Assembly: GCF_002798405.1 (NCBI RefSeq)
Contig: NZ_PGGV01000029.1
Location: 124,001-188,000, forward strand
Direction: 5' to 3'
DNA length: 64,000 nt
Source: Glycomyces xiaoerkulensis
GTDB lineage: Bacteria; Actinomycetota; Actinomycetes; Mycobacteriales; Micromonosporaceae
Positions 20,596-29,196 of the stretch are shown here, piece by piece (positions within the stretch are counted from its first letter, which is position 1; every line of letters starts with the position of its first letter). Made by a program: the position numbers and the translations under genes. The notes under the pieces were generated by a model. It saw only the letters and a program-made list of their open reading frames with translations, was not told the origin of the DNA and made no database searches.

Positions 20596-20793
20596 TCAGC
20601 GGTGCATGGTGGGAATGCGGACCGCCACCACCTCGCCGGCGTCGTCGGTGTCGAGCTCGACGCGCTGTCCGGGGCGGAGAAAGCGCAGGCCGGAGGCGGC
20701 GAAGGCCGCCGCATCGAAGGCGACGCGGCGGCCGGTGTCGAGGACGGCCTCGCCGGAGGCGTCCTCGTTGAAGCTTGCGACGGTTCCCTGCAA
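20596..20793 (-). CDS. small cold-shock-like OB-fold protein
   Basis: A 65-residue protein starting with TTG (LQGTVASFNEDASGEAV) that reads like a cold-shock or OB-fold variant: a GTV strand, a FDAAAFAASGLRFLRPGQRV segment, then alternating acidic and hydrophobic residues to PTMHR. Homologues of this length are common in actinomycetes next to Nudix genes. It lacks the classical RNP1/RNP2 aromatic motifs, so nucleic-acid binding is only inferred. An AGGTGA ribosome site 5 bases before the TTG supports this start; a longer frame upstream lies in the next gene. Confidence 0.7.
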   Translation of the reverse strand: MQGTVASFNEDASGEAVLDTGRRVAFDAAAFAASGLRFLRPGQRVELDTDDAGEVVAVRIPTMHR

Positions 20794-20822
20794 CGGTTCA
20801 CCTGTGCGTGTCGCGGGCGCGG

Positions 20823-21050
20823 TCAGCGCCGGAGCTGCCGTTTGTCGGATCCGCCGGTGAGGGCGTTCTTGGCTTTCCAGCCCAGGAAGACCAGGCCGCC
20901 GACGACGCCGACGACGAGGGCGATCTTGATGAGGGCGGCCAGTCCCGAGAAGATCCAGCCGATGACGGTTGCCGCCAGCCAGATCGCCACGATCGCGCCG
21001 CCGAACAGGGCCGCGAGCCATCCGAGGAGACGCCAGTTCATTTCATTCAC
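20823..21050 (-). CDS. small two-helix membrane protein
   Basis: This 75-residue protein starts MNEMNWRLLGWLAALFGGAI and has two hydrophobic segments, about residues 8-34 and 37-58, then a basic tail KAKNALTGGSDKRQLRR. It has no recognised domain. It is followed after 29 bp by the cold-shock-like gene on the same strand, so the two are probably co-transcribed. An AT-rich operator-like palindrome at 21111-21127 lies about 60 bp upstream. The ATG at 21041 is an alternative start. Confidence 0.65.
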   Translation of the reverse strand: MNEMNWRLLGWLAALFGGAIVAIWLAATVIGWIFSGLAALIKIALVVGVVGGLVFLGWKAKNALTGGSDKRQLRR

Positions 21051-21110
21051 TCCGAGTCGGGTTGTGGTCGTGCCGCCAGTGCGGTCGGGTGGGTCGATGT
21101 CATTTTGACT

Positions 21111-21127
21111 CTATGATGACATCATAG
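21111..21127. promoter_or_regulatory. operator-like palindrome CTATGATG-A-CATCATAG
   Basis: A perfect 8-bp inverted repeat around one base, AT-rich against a GC-rich background. A further ATGTCA at about 21097 pairs with TGACAT inside it. It lies upstream of the minus-strand small membrane protein and about 220 bp before plsC. The remainder of 21051-21350 holds no gene that I can see; a TATAGA sequence at 21273 could be the plsC -10 box. Confidence 0.55.
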
Positions 21128-21350
21128 TTGCTCCGGCGCAAGCCGCCGATACGGCCGCCGCCGTATCGACGGCTGCCGGTACCTGCCGGTTGACGCCTCG
21201 TATCGTTCGAGCCGGTACCCAGGGACCGGCCCCGCGGGCCGGTTCCCGTGTCCCGTCCCGGGCGGGGCGGGCTATAGAGTGCTCTCCACAGACGATCCCA
21301 TAGACAGAGTCAAAGTACGGCTCGCAAGCTTCGCCGAAGGGAGCGACCAG

Positions 21351-22127
21351 GTGACCGAGGAGACGGTGGACGCCAAGTACACCTTCTGCCGATCCGGCGG
21401 CGACCGGCTCGGCTGGGTGCGGATCCCCGGCGCCATCGTCAAATTCTTCCTCCTGCTGCTGACCAAACGCGAATGGCGCGGCATGCGCCACGTCCCGCTC
21501 CAGGGCCCGGCGATCTTCGTGTGGAACCACTACTCCGACTTCGACCCCCTCCCGGTGTGCCACTACGTCTACAACGCCGGGCGCCACCCGCGCTTCCTGC
21601 TCAAACACTCCCTGATCAGGATCCCCGTGGCCGGCCCGATCATCCACGCCACCGGCCAGATCCCGGTATACCGCGGCCGCCGCGACGCCGCCGACTCCCT
21701 GCGCGAGGCCATCGCGGTGCTCGAGAACGGCGGCAGCGTCATCATCGCCCCCGAAGGCAGCGTCACCAAGGAACCCGACCGCTGGCCGATGCGCGGCAAG
21801 ACCGGCGTCGCCCGCCTCGCGCTCGAAACCGGCGCCCCGGTCGTCCCCATCGCCCAGTGGGGCTCGCTCCAGATCCACGACCGCCATCGCAAGCCCAAGT
21901 TCCGGATCGGCCGCCGCAAACTCGTCACCGTCGCAGCCCGCCCGCCGGTCGACCTCGACCGGTGGCGCGAGGCCGAGATCAACCGCGACAACCTCGTCGC
22001 CGTCAGCGACCACATCATGAACGCACTGCGGGACGGCGTCGCCGAGCTGCGCGGACGGGAAGCCCCGCCCCTGTTCGACCTCCGGAGCCGACAGCAACCA
22101 CGCGAAGAAAGCGAGCCGACAGATTGA
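21351..22127 (+). CDS. plsC: 1-acyl-sn-glycerol-3-phosphate acyltransferase
   Basis: PlsC acylates lysophosphatidate in phospholipid synthesis at the inner membrane face. The 258-residue protein has the acyltransferase motif I NHYSDFD (HX4D) and a motif III equivalent [11 protein letters not shown] in place of FPEGTRS. A hydrophobic stretch [13 protein letters not shown] near the N terminus probably anchors it. I chose the GTG at 21351 ([12 protein letters not shown]) because AAGGGAG lies about 8 bases upstream. The stop overlaps the TTG start of gpsA, consistent with an operon for phospholipid precursors. Confidence 0.9.
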   Translation: MTEETVDAKYTFCRSGGDRLGWVRIPGAIVKFFLLLLTKREWRGMRHVPLQGPAIFVWNHYSDFDPLPVCHYVYNAGRHPRFLLKHSLIRIPVAGPIIHATGQIPVYRGRRDAADSLREAIAVLENGGSVIIAPEGSVTKEPDRWPMRGKTGVARLALETGAPVVPIAQWGSLQIHDRHRKPKFRIGRRKLVTVAARPPVDLDRWREAEINRDNLVAVSDHIMNALRDGVAELRGREAPPLFDLRSRQQPREESEPTD

Positions 22128-23143
22128 AAGCCGCGGTCATGGGAGCCGGATCCTGGGGGACCGTGTTCGCCAAGATCCTCGCCGACGCCGGAACGCCCGT
22201 GACGCTCTGGTCCAGGCGCGAAAGCGTCGCGGACGCCGTGCGCGATCGGCACCGCAACCCCGACTACTTCCCCGACATCGAGCTGCCCGAGCGCGCCACG
22301 GCCACCGCCGACGCCGCCGAGGCCCTGCGCGGGGCCGGCCTGGTGGTCCTGTCCATCCCCAGCCAGACCCTGCGCGACAACCTCGCGGCCTGGTCGGACC
22401 TGATCGAACCCGACGCGACCCTGCTGAGCCTGATGAAGGGCATCGAACTGGGCACCACCTCGCGCATGACCGAGGTCGTCGGCGAGGTCGCCGATGCCGC
22501 CGCCGAGCGCATCGCGGTCCTGTCCGGCCCCAACCTGGCCCGCGAGATCGCCGAGGAGCAGCCGACCGCCTCGGTCGTCGCCTGCACCGACCACGACCGC
22601 GCCGTCGCCGTCCAGCACGCCATCACCACCGCCTACTTCCGCCCCTACACCAACACCGACGTCGCCGGCGTCGAACTCGGCGGCGCGGTCAAGAACGTCA
22701 TCGCGCTCGCCTACGGCATGGCCGCCGGCATGGGCTTGGGCGACAACACCAGGGCCACGATCATCACCCGCGGCCTGGCCGAGACCACCAGGCTGGGGCT
22801 GCGCCTCGGCGCGGACCCGGCCACCTTCGCCGGACTCGCCGGGCTCGGCGACCTGGTCGCGACCTGCTCCTCCCCGCTGTCGCGCAACCACACCTTCGGC
22901 GAGCACCTCGGCCTCGGAGCCACGCTCGAGGAGGCGGCCCGGGCGACCCGGCAGACCGCCGAGGGGGTCAAGAGCTGCCGGTCCATCACCGACCTGGCCC
23001 GGAAGGTCGGCGTCGAGATGCCGATATGCGACGCGGTCGTGCGCGTCTGCCACGAGGGACTCGACCCGCGGGCCGCGGTCGCGGAGCTGATGGGCCGCGA
23101 GACCAAACCCGAAACCGAAACTCTGAGGTCCAACCATGACTAA
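22124..23143 (+). CDS. gpsA: glycerol-3-phosphate dehydrogenase [NAD(P)+]
   Basis: GpsA reduces dihydroxyacetone phosphate to sn-glycerol 3-phosphate, the substrate for phospholipid acylation. The 339-residue protein starts [20 protein letters not shown] with the dinucleotide-binding GxGxxG. It has the conserved [21 protein letters not shown] containing the catalytic lysine, and [20 protein letters not shown]. The TTG at 22124 overlaps the plsC stop and keeps the first beta strand; the ATG at 22139 would remove it. The stop lies inside the start of ddl. Confidence 0.94.
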   Translation: MKAAVMGAGSWGTVFAKILADAGTPVTLWSRRESVADAVRDRHRNPDYFPDIELPERATATADAAEALRGAGLVVLSIPSQTLRDNLAAWSDLIEPDATLLSLMKGIELGTTSRMTEVVGEVADAAAERIAVLSGPNLAREIAEEQPTASVVACTDHDRAVAVQHAITTAYFRPYTNTDVAGVELGGAVKNVIALAYGMAAGMGLGDNTRATIITRGLAETTRLGLRLGADPATFAGLAGLGDLVATCSSPLSRNHTFGEHLGLGATLEEAARATRQTAEGVKSCRSITDLARKVGVEMPICDAVVRVCHEGLDPRAAVAELMGRETKPETETLRSNHD

Positions 23144-24185
23144 GCCCACCGTCGCCGTGTTCTTCGGCGGACGCAGCGTCGAACAGCCCGTCTCGTGCGC
23201 CTCCGGCTCCGGCGTGGCCGGGGCCCTCCGCCGGCTCGGCTTCGCGGTCACCGCCATCGGGATCACCCGCACCGGAGACTGGGTGCAGCTCCCGGCCGAC
23301 TCCGCCTTCGCCATCGAGGACGCCGACGCCCTGCCCGAGATCACCGCCGACTCCGGCAAGCCGGTCGCCGTCGAGCTCGGGCCCGGCTCCCAACCGGTCG
23401 CCGAGGTCGCCTTCCCCGTCCTCCACGGACCCAACGGCGAGGACGGCACCATCCAGGGCCTGTTCGAGATGGCCGCGATGCCGTACGTCGGCTCCGGGGT
23501 GCTGTCCAGCTCGCTGTGCATGGACAAGGAGTACGCCAAGCGCCTGCTGGAGGCCGAGGGCGTCCCGCAGGGCGGCTACGCCGTGCTCAAGCCCGGCGAC
23601 GAGCCCGACGAGGCCGCGCTCATCGAACGCCTGGGCCTGCCGATCTTCGTCAAGCCCGCCCGCGCCGGCTCCAGCCTCGGTATCTCCAAGGTCGACTCCG
23701 GTGCCGGACTGGCCGAGGCGGTCGCCGCCGCCCGCGAGGTCGACCCCAAGGTCGTCCTCGAGGCCGGCTTCGAGAACGTCCGCGAGATCGAGATGGGCGT
23801 CCTGGCCACCCTCGACGGCGGCCTCGAGGTCACCCATCCGCTCGAGGTGCTCGCCAAGGGCGAGGACGGCTGGTTCGACTTCGACGCCAAATACCTCGAC
23901 AACCCCGAGCCGTTCGACCTGCGACCCGACTTCCCCGACGGCGTGGTCGAGCGCGCCCGGGCGCTGGCCCGGCGGGTCTTCCGACTGCTGGACTGCCGCG
24001 ATCTGGCCCGCATCGACTGCTTCCTGGCCGACGACGGCACGGTCTACCTCAACGAGGTCAACACCATGCCGGGCATGACCCCGATGAGCGGGGTGCCCCA
24101 GGCCTTCGCCGCCGCCGGGCTCTCCTACGAGGAGCTCGTAGAGCGCCTGGTCACTCTCGCGGCGGCCCGCGCTCGACGCTCCTGA
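23136..24185 (+). CDS. ddl: D-alanine--D-alanine ligase
   Basis: Ddl joins two D-alanines with ATP for peptidoglycan. The 349-residue ATP-grasp enzyme shows [18 protein letters not shown] at the N terminus, [51 protein letters not shown], and [15 protein letters not shown] near the end. The N-terminal motif has Gln-Pro where many ligases have His-Glu (GGRSxEHEVS), but the catalytic glutamate is kept. It overlaps gpsA by 8 bp. An inverted repeat GGCACC-TCG-GGTGCC follows at about 24221. Confidence 0.93.
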   Translation: MTKPTVAVFFGGRSVEQPVSCASGSGVAGALRRLGFAVTAIGITRTGDWVQLPADSAFAIEDADALPEITADSGKPVAVELGPGSQPVAEVAFPVLHGPNGEDGTIQGLFEMAAMPYVGSGVLSSSLCMDKEYAKRLLEAEGVPQGGYAVLKPGDEPDEAALIERLGLPIFVKPARAGSSLGISKVDSGAGLAEAVAAAREVDPKVVLEAGFENVREIEMGVLATLDGGLEVTHPLEVLAKGEDGWFDFDAKYLDNPEPFDLRPDFPDGVVERARALARRVFRLLDCRDLARIDCFLADDGTVYLNEVNTMPGMTPMSGVPQAFAAAGLSYEELVERLVTLAAARARRS

Positions 24186-24349
24186 CCTCGACACGTACCA
24201 TTGCGTGGTTGACACCCGGGCACCTCGGGTGCCGGCACGCTGTACACCCGTGTGCGCGCCCTCCGAGTGCGGCACACTCTCGCGTCTCTGTCCGGCAGAG
24301 GCGACTTGTGCCTCGTACGGGGCCTGACGATGATTTAACGGAGATTGCA

Positions 24350-24955
24350 TTGCAAGCGAAGGCGAAAGTCAAGCTTTCCCGATCCCTCGGCGTCCCGCTG
24401 ACGCCGAAGGCGGCCAAGTACATGGAGCGCCGTCCGTACCCTCCGGGGCAGCACGGCCGCGGCCGCAAGAAGGAATCGGACTACAAGAACCAGCTCATGG
24501 AGAAGCAGCGCCTGCGCGCGCAGTACAACCTCAGTGAGCGGCAGTTGCGCAACACCTACGAGGAGGCCGTGCGCCGTTCCGGCAAGACCGGTGAGGTCCT
24601 GGTCGGTCTGCTCGAGTCCCGCCTCGACGCCTTCGTGCTGCGGGCCGGGTTCGCGCGCACCATCTACCAGTCGCGCCAGTTCGTCAACCACGGCCACCTC
24701 ACGGTCAACGGCCGCAAGGTCGACATCCCGTCGTACCGGCTCAAGCCCGGCGACTTCGTGCAGGTGAAGAAGAAGTCCCGCTCGATGACGCCGTTCCAGT
24801 TGGCCGCGGCCGGCGCCTGGGCCTCGGAGCAGACCCCGGGCTACGTCGAGACCCACCTCGAGGGGCTCACCGCGCGGTTCCTCGCGGTGCCCGAGCGCAG
24901 GCAGGTCCCGGTGATCTGCGACGAGCAGCTCATCGTCGAGTACTACTCGAAGTAG
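24350..24955 (+). CDS. rpsD: 30S ribosomal protein S4
   Basis: S4 nucleates 30S assembly on 16S rRNA. The 201-residue protein starts with TTG (LQAKAKVKLSRSLGVPLTPK) with GGAG six bases upstream. It contains RPYPPGQHGRGRKKESDYK, the S4 RNA-binding domain SRQFVNHGHLTVNGRKVD, and ends PVICDEQLIVEYYSK. The zinc-type cysteines of some S4 proteins are absent. The gene lies upstream of infA as a separate unit, not between rpsK and rpoA. An upstream TTGACA at 24210 has no matching -10 at normal spacing. Confidence 0.95.
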   Translation: MQAKAKVKLSRSLGVPLTPKAAKYMERRPYPPGQHGRGRKKESDYKNQLMEKQRLRAQYNLSERQLRNTYEEAVRRSGKTGEVLVGLLESRLDAFVLRAGFARTIYQSRQFVNHGHLTVNGRKVDIPSYRLKPGDFVQVKKKSRSMTPFQLAAAGAWASEQTPGYVETHLEGLTARFLAVPERRQVPVICDEQLIVEYYSK

Positions 24956-25230
24956 CGCCCTCGCGGCGACGCTTGCGAGCCGTACATGAGCGCTGCGCGC
25001 CCGAGTGCCGCCCGTCACGGCAGGCTGCCTGGTAGGCGGCCCTCGGGCGCGAGTAGACTCGTGCAGTGGTGCAGACCCCTGCCCGGATCGCTGAGCGCTC
25101 CGGCCGCCGGAGGCGGCCGCAACGGGCTGCATTCTCTCGCCCGCCCGCCCCGCGGGCAGGCACATGCCAGTCACTCCGCACCCGGTACGGGTGCGCTGTG
25201 TAGGACCGAGTTGTCACGGTAGCGGAGGAC
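24956..25230. other. intergenic region between rpsD and infA, probable promoter of the infA operon
   Basis: No gene is visible. A TAGACT at 25054-25059 is a good -10 sequence but lacks a clear -35 at 16-18 bp. GC-rich hairpins at about 25103 (GGCCGCC/GGCGGCC) and a GTAGCGGAGGAC ribosome site just before infA are the other recognisable parts. Confidence 0.45.
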
Positions 25231-25452
25231 ATGCCGAAAAAAGACGGTGCCATCGAGATTGAAGGCAAGGTCGTAGAGCCCCTCCCGAACGCCATGTTCC
25301 GGGTGGAGCTCACCAACGGCCACAAGGTACTCGCACATATCAGCGGCAAGATGCGCCAGAACTACATCAGGATCCTCCCCGAGGACCGCGTTGTGGTGGA
25401 GCTCTCGCCGTACGACCTGTCGCGCGGTCGGATTGTCTACCGCTATCGCTGA
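25231..25452 (+). CDS. infA: translation initiation factor IF-1
   Basis: IF-1 occupies the ribosomal A site during initiation. The 73-residue OB-fold protein [19 protein letters not shown] to RGRIVYRYR is full length and typical. A GCGGAGGAC ribosome site precedes the ATG. rpmJ follows after 27 bp, starting the conserved infA-rpmJ-rpsM-rpsK-rpoA-rplQ order. map and adk, which usually precede infA in actinomycetes, are not here. Confidence 0.97.
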   Translation: MPKKDGAIEIEGKVVEPLPNAMFRVELTNGHKVLAHISGKMRQNYIRILPEDRVVVELSPYDLSRGRIVYRYR

Positions 25453-25479
25453 CCTGACGACTACAGCTAAGTAGGACTC

Positions 25480-25593
25480 GTGAAAGTCAAACCGAGCGTC
25501 AAGAAGATCTGCAAGAACTGCCGCGTGATCCGCAGGCACGGACGGGTGATGGTCATCTGCTCCGACCCGCGCCACAAGCAGCGTCAGGGCTAG
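25480..25593 (+). CDS. rpmJ: 50S ribosomal protein L36
   Basis: This 37-residue protein starts with GTG ([20 protein letters not shown]) and keeps all four zinc ligands in CKNC and CSDPRH, so it is the C+ zinc-binding paralogue. It follows infA in the same direction. The 188 bp to rpsM contain a CCCCGGCTCGGAGGCCGGGG hairpin and no further gene. Confidence 0.96.
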   Translation: MKVKPSVKKICKNCRVIRRHGRVMVICSDPRHKQRQG

Positions 25594-25781
25594 ATCTCTA
25601 CGCCAGAAGAAGCAAGGCCCCGGTAGGGGCAACCACTGCCAGTGACCGCCGAGGTCACAACCCCCGGCTCGGAGGCCGGGGCCCGTACCGCCGCAGAGCC
25701 GATCCACGGCTCGCAGGCTCCGCCGAGGCGGCGCGGGACGGCAGCGGTCAGACCTCCGACAACGCTAGGAGTAGCGCCTAG

Positions 25782-26156
25782 ATGGCACGCCTGGTCGGAG
25801 TGGATCTCCCGCGCGACAAGCGCCTGGAGATCGCACTCACCTACATCTACGGGATCGGCCGCACGCGGTCGCTCGAGACCCTCGCGGGCACCGGCCTGGA
25901 CCGCGACAAGAAGGTCAAGGACCTCACCGACGAAGAAACGGTGCAGCTCCGCGACTTCATCGAGGACAACTACCAGGTCGAGGGCGACCTGCGCCGCGAG
26001 GTGCAGGCCGACATCCGCCGCAAGATCGAAATCGGTTGCTACCAGGGACTGCGCCACCGCTTCGGTCTCCCGGTCCACGGTCAGCGCACCAAGACCAACG
26101 CCCGCACCCGCAAGGGCCCGAAGAAGACCGTCGCGGGCAAGAAGAAGGCACGTTAG
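25782..26156 (+). CDS. rpsM: 30S ribosomal protein S13
   Basis: S13 lies in the head of the 30S subunit and contacts the P-site tRNA and the 50S bridge. The 124-residue protein starts [20 protein letters not shown], has [19 protein letters not shown], and ends in a basic tail [13 protein letters not shown] after [13 protein letters not shown]. It is 10 bp upstream of rpsK. The ATG was chosen because it gives the family's universal N terminus. Confidence 0.97.
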   Translation: MARLVGVDLPRDKRLEIALTYIYGIGRTRSLETLAGTGLDRDKKVKDLTDEETVQLRDFIEDNYQVEGDLRREVQADIRRKIEIGCYQGLRHRFGLPVHGQRTKTNARTRKGPKKTVAGKKKAR

Positions 26157-26166
26157 GAGCGCATAA

Positions 26167-26565
26167 ATGCCACCGAAGACTCGCGGCGGAACCAAGAGCC
26201 CGCGCGCCAAGAAGAAGAACGTGCCCCACGGGCACGCCCACATCCGGAGCACCTTCAACAACACCATCGTGTCGATCACCGACCCGACCGGTGCGGTCGT
26301 CTCCTGGTCCTCCTCGGGCCAGGTGGGCTTCAAGGGTTCCCGAAAGTCGACCCCCTACGCCGCGCAGATGGCCGCCGAGGCCGCCGCGCGCAAGGCCATG
26401 GACAACGGCATGCGCAAGGTCGACGTCTACGTCAAGGGTCCCGGCTCCGGCCGCGAGACCGCGATCCGCTCCCTCCAGGCCGTCGGCCTCGAGGTCGGCT
26501 CGATCAACGACGTGACCCCGCAGCCGCACAACGGCTGCCGCCCGCCGAAGCGCCGCCGCGTCTAG
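26167..26565 (+). CDS. rpsK: 30S ribosomal protein S11
   Basis: S11 lies on the 30S platform near the mRNA exit. The 132-residue protein has a basic N-terminal extension ([14 protein letters not shown]), then [20 protein letters not shown] and [20 protein letters not shown], and ends [18 protein letters not shown]. It is followed directly by rpoA after 103 bp; rpsD is not in between. Confidence 0.97.
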   Translation: MPPKTRGGTKSPRAKKKNVPHGHAHIRSTFNNTIVSITDPTGAVVSWSSSGQVGFKGSRKSTPYAAQMAAEAAARKAMDNGMRKVDVYVKGPGSGRETAIRSLQAVGLEVGSINDVTPQPHNGCRPPKRRRV

Positions 26566-26668
26566 CCGGGTCCCAACCGTCCGTCGCCGCGGCCTGCCGG
26601 CCCGGCGGCACGAATCCATCGTCAGCGGCGTCATATAGCGGGCGCCCCGAACCGAAGGAAACACCGAA

Positions 26669-27715
26669 GTGCTTATCACTCAGCGGCCCACGCTCACCGA
26701 GCAGCAGATCAGCCCGACCCGCTCGAAGTTCACCATCGAACCGCTCGAGCCGGGCTTCGGCTACACGCTCGGCAACTCCCTGCGGCGCACCCTGCTGTCG
26801 TCCATCCCGGGCGCGGCGGTCACGTCGATCAAGATCGACGGGGTGCTCCACGAGTTCTCCACCATCCCCGGCGTGAAGGAAGACGTCGTGGAACTGGTGC
26901 TGAACGTCAAGGGCGTCTGCGTCTCCTCGGAGAACGACGAGCCGGCCACCATGTACCTGCGCAAGGAAGGACCCGGCGACGTGCTCGCCGGCGACATCCA
27001 GCCGCCCGCCGGCGTGCAGGTCCACAACCCCGAGCTCAAGCTCGCGACCCTCAACTCGAAGGGCCGCCTGGACATGGAGTTCGTGGTCGAGCGCGGGCGA
27101 GGGTACGTGTCGGCCCCGCAGAACAAGTCCGAGACCAACGAGATCGGCCGGATCCCGGTCGACTCGATCTACTCGCCGGTGCTCAAGGTCGCCTACTCGG
27201 TCGACGCCACCCGCGTCGAGCAGCGGACCGACTTCGACAAGCTGACCGTCGACGTCGAGACCAAGGCCTCGACCTCGCCGCGCACCACGCTGGCCTCGGC
27301 CGGCTCGACGCTGGTCGAGCTGTTCGGGCTCTACCGCGAGCTCGACACCGAGGCCGAGGGCATCGACGTCGGTCCGAGCCCCGCCGACCAGCAGTTGGCC
27401 GCCGATCTGGCGCTCCCGATCGAGGACCTGGACATGACCGTCCGGTCGTACAACTGCCTCAAGCGGGAGGGCGTCAACACCGTCGGAGAGCTCATCAACC
27501 GGACCGAGGCCGACCTGCTCGACATCCGCAACTTCGGGCAGAAGTCGATCGACGAGGTCAAGATGAAGCTCGCCGGCATGGGCCTGAGCCTGAAGGACTC
27601 TCCGGGCACCTTCGACCCCTCCGAGGCCGCGGTGGCCTACGGGTCCGAGTCGCCCGCCGAGGCCGATGAGTACGAAGACGACGGTGAGGACCTCCGCGAG
27701 ACCGAGCAGCTCTAG
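26669..27715 (+). CDS. rpoA: DNA-directed RNA polymerase alpha subunit
   Basis: The alpha dimer scaffolds RNA polymerase assembly and its C-terminal domain binds UP elements and activators. The 348-residue protein starts with GTG after a GAAGGAAAC ribosome site ([13 protein letters not shown]). The alpha-NTD covers about residues 1-230 ([20 protein letters not shown]). The alpha-CTD covers about 255-310 ([20 protein letters not shown] then [15 protein letters not shown]). The acidic C-terminal tail after about residue 315 is typical of actinomycetes. Confidence 0.97.
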   Translation: MLITQRPTLTEQQISPTRSKFTIEPLEPGFGYTLGNSLRRTLLSSIPGAAVTSIKIDGVLHEFSTIPGVKEDVVELVLNVKGVCVSSENDEPATMYLRKEGPGDVLAGDIQPPAGVQVHNPELKLATLNSKGRLDMEFVVERGRGYVSAPQNKSETNEIGRIPVDSIYSPVLKVAYSVDATRVEQRTDFDKLTVDVETKASTSPRTTLASAGSTLVELFGLYRELDTEAEGIDVGPSPADQQLAADLALPIEDLDMTVRSYNCLKREGVNTVGELINRTEADLLDIRNFGQKSIDEVKMKLAGMGLSLKDSPGTFDPSEAAVAYGSESPAEADEYEDDGEDLRETEQL

Positions 27716-27782
27716 CTGCCCGAACCAGTGGCGGTCGGTTCCGTGAAACGGCCGGCCGCGCCAACACCAGAGGAGCAAGACA

Positions 27783-28136
27783 ATGCCCAAGCCTTCCAAG
27801 GGCCCGCGCCTGGGCGGTTCCCCGGCACACGAGAAGCTGATGCTGGCCAACCTCGCGGCCTCGCTGTTCGAGCACGGCAGCATCACCACCACGCTGACGA
27901 AGGCTCGTCGGCTGCGTCCCTACGCCGAACGCCTGATCTCGTACGGCAAGAAGGGCAGCCTGCACCACCGCCGCCTGGCGCTGGCCAAGCTGCGCAACAA
28001 GGACGTCACGCACGACCTGTTCGAGCAGGTCGCCCCCCGCTTCGCCCAGCGCGACGGCGGCTACACCCGGATCATCAAGGCCGGGAACCGCAAGGGCGAC
28101 AACGCGCCGATGGCGATCATCGAGCTGGTCGACTAG
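27783..28136 (+). CDS. rplQ: 50S ribosomal protein L17
   Basis: L17 sits near the peptide exit tunnel. The 117-residue protein [20 protein letters not shown] to [11 protein letters not shown] is of minimal length, without the C-terminal extension found in some actinomycetes. A GAGGAGCAAGACA ribosome site precedes the ATG. A clear terminator follows at 28148-28180. Confidence 0.97.
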   Translation: MPKPSKGPRLGGSPAHEKLMLANLAASLFEHGSITTTLTKARRLRPYAERLISYGKKGSLHHRRLALAKLRNKDVTHDLFEQVAPRFAQRDGGYTRIIKAGNRKGDNAPMAIIELVD

Positions 28137-28147
28137 CGAAACGCGGG

Positions 28148-28180
28148 AACCGCGCGCAAAGCACCGCCTTGCGCGCGGTT
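28148..28180 (+). terminator. rho-independent terminator after rplQ
   Basis: A perfect 12-bp inverted repeat, AACCGCGCGCAA and TTGCGCGCGGTT around a 9-nt loop, followed by TTCTC. It starts 12 bp after the rplQ stop and closes the infA-rplQ transcript. Confidence 0.88.
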
Positions 28181-28186
28181 TTCTCA

Positions 28187-28219
28187 TTCCTATAGGAAAC
28201 AGGATATATCCTATAGGAT
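28187..28219. promoter_or_regulatory. three overlapping TCCTATAGGA-type palindromes before truA
   Basis: TTCCTATAGGAA (28187-28198), AGGATATATCCT (28201-28212) and ATCCTATAGGAT (28208-28219) are each perfect 12-bp palindromes. The outer two share the core TCCTATAGGA and have centres 21 bp apart, two helical turns. The block is very AT-rich for this genome and ends 17 bp before the truA ATG, so it probably combines a promoter with a repressor site. Confidence 0.6.
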
Positions 28220-28236
28220 TCTGGGTGGGAGACGAG

Positions 28237-29049
28237 ATGGACAGGACCAGGCTGCGGCTCGGCATCGCCTACGACGGGGCCGACTTCTCCGGCTGGGCGC
28301 TCCAACCGGGGCGCCGGACCGTCGCCGCCGAGGTCATCCGCGGCCTCGAGATCCTCTTCGGCGAGATCGAGCAGTTCACCGTCGCCGGACGCACCGACGC
28401 CGGCGTCCACGCCACCGGGCAGACCGTCCACGTCGACGTGCCCACCGCCGCCTGGGAGACCCACGCCGAGAAACTGCTCTGGCGGCTGCGCGGCATCCTT
28501 CCACCGGACGTGCGCGTGACCGCCGCCGAAGCGGTCGACCCCTCGTTCAACGCCCGCTTCGCCGCCAGGTGGCGCCGCTACACCTACCGCGTGTCCGACG
28601 CCGCATGGGGCGTCGATCCGCTGCGCCGCCGAGACACCCTCCCCTGGCCGAGACCGCTCGACGTCCCGCTCATGCACGAGGCCTGCCAGGTCCTGCTCGG
28701 CGAGCACGACTTCGCCGGATTCTGCAAACGGCGCGAGGGCGCGACCACCATCCGCGAGCTGCAGCAGTACGAATGGGTGCGCGACGACGAAGGAGTGGCG
28801 GTCGCGACCGTCCGCGCCGACGCCTTCTGCCACTCGATGGTGCGCAGCCTCGTCGGCGCCGCGCTGGCGGTGGGGGACGGCCGCCGCGACCGGGCGTGGA
28901 TGGCCTCGCTCCTCGAACTGACCGAGCGCGCGAACGACGTCCACGTGGTCGGCCCCGAGGGGCTCACCCTCGCCGAAGTGTCCTATGCCGACGACCCGGA
29001 ACTGTGGCGGGCCCGCGTCGACCAGACCCGCCGCGTGCGGAGCCGCTGA
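28237..29049 (+). CDS. truA: tRNA pseudouridine(38-40) synthase
   Basis: TruA makes pseudouridine at positions 38-40 of the tRNA anticodon arm. The protein of about 270 residues starts MDRTRLRLGIAYDGADFSGW and has the catalytic aspartate in VAGRTDAGVHATGQ. Other family segments are FNARFAARWRRYTYRV, HDFAGFCKRREGATTIREL and FCHSMVRSLVGAAL. I chose the ATG at 28237 with GGGAG five bases upstream; an in-frame GTG at 28225 is also possible. It is separated from rplQ by a terminator and its own operator-like palindromes. Confidence 0.93.
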   Translation: MDRTRLRLGIAYDGADFSGWALQPGRRTVAAEVIRGLEILFGEIEQFTVAGRTDAGVHATGQTVHVDVPTAAWETHAEKLLWRLRGILPPDVRVTAAEAVDPSFNARFAARWRRYTYRVSDAAWGVDPLRRRDTLPWPRPLDVPLMHEACQVLLGEHDFAGFCKRREGATTIRELQQYEWVRDDEGVAVATVRADAFCHSMVRSLVGAALAVGDGRRDRAWMASLLELTERANDVHVVGPEGLTLAEVSYADDPELWRARVDQTRRVRSR

Positions 29050-29196
29050 ACCGCCCCGCCCGGTAGCGGGACGGCCACGGATCCGCGTTGTTTCCGCAAC
29101 ACTCCATCACAGTACGGGCACAACGGGAACCAATACTGGCAAAGCAGAAGTCCCATGGAGGTAATCCCACTACCGCCAAGTACGAAGGGAACCTCC

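Noticed and set aside
24210-24246. TTGACA at 24210 as the -35 box of rpsD
   Set aside because: The only good -10-like sequence (TGTACA at 24241) is 25 bp away, too far for a normal promoter. A hairpin lies between them.
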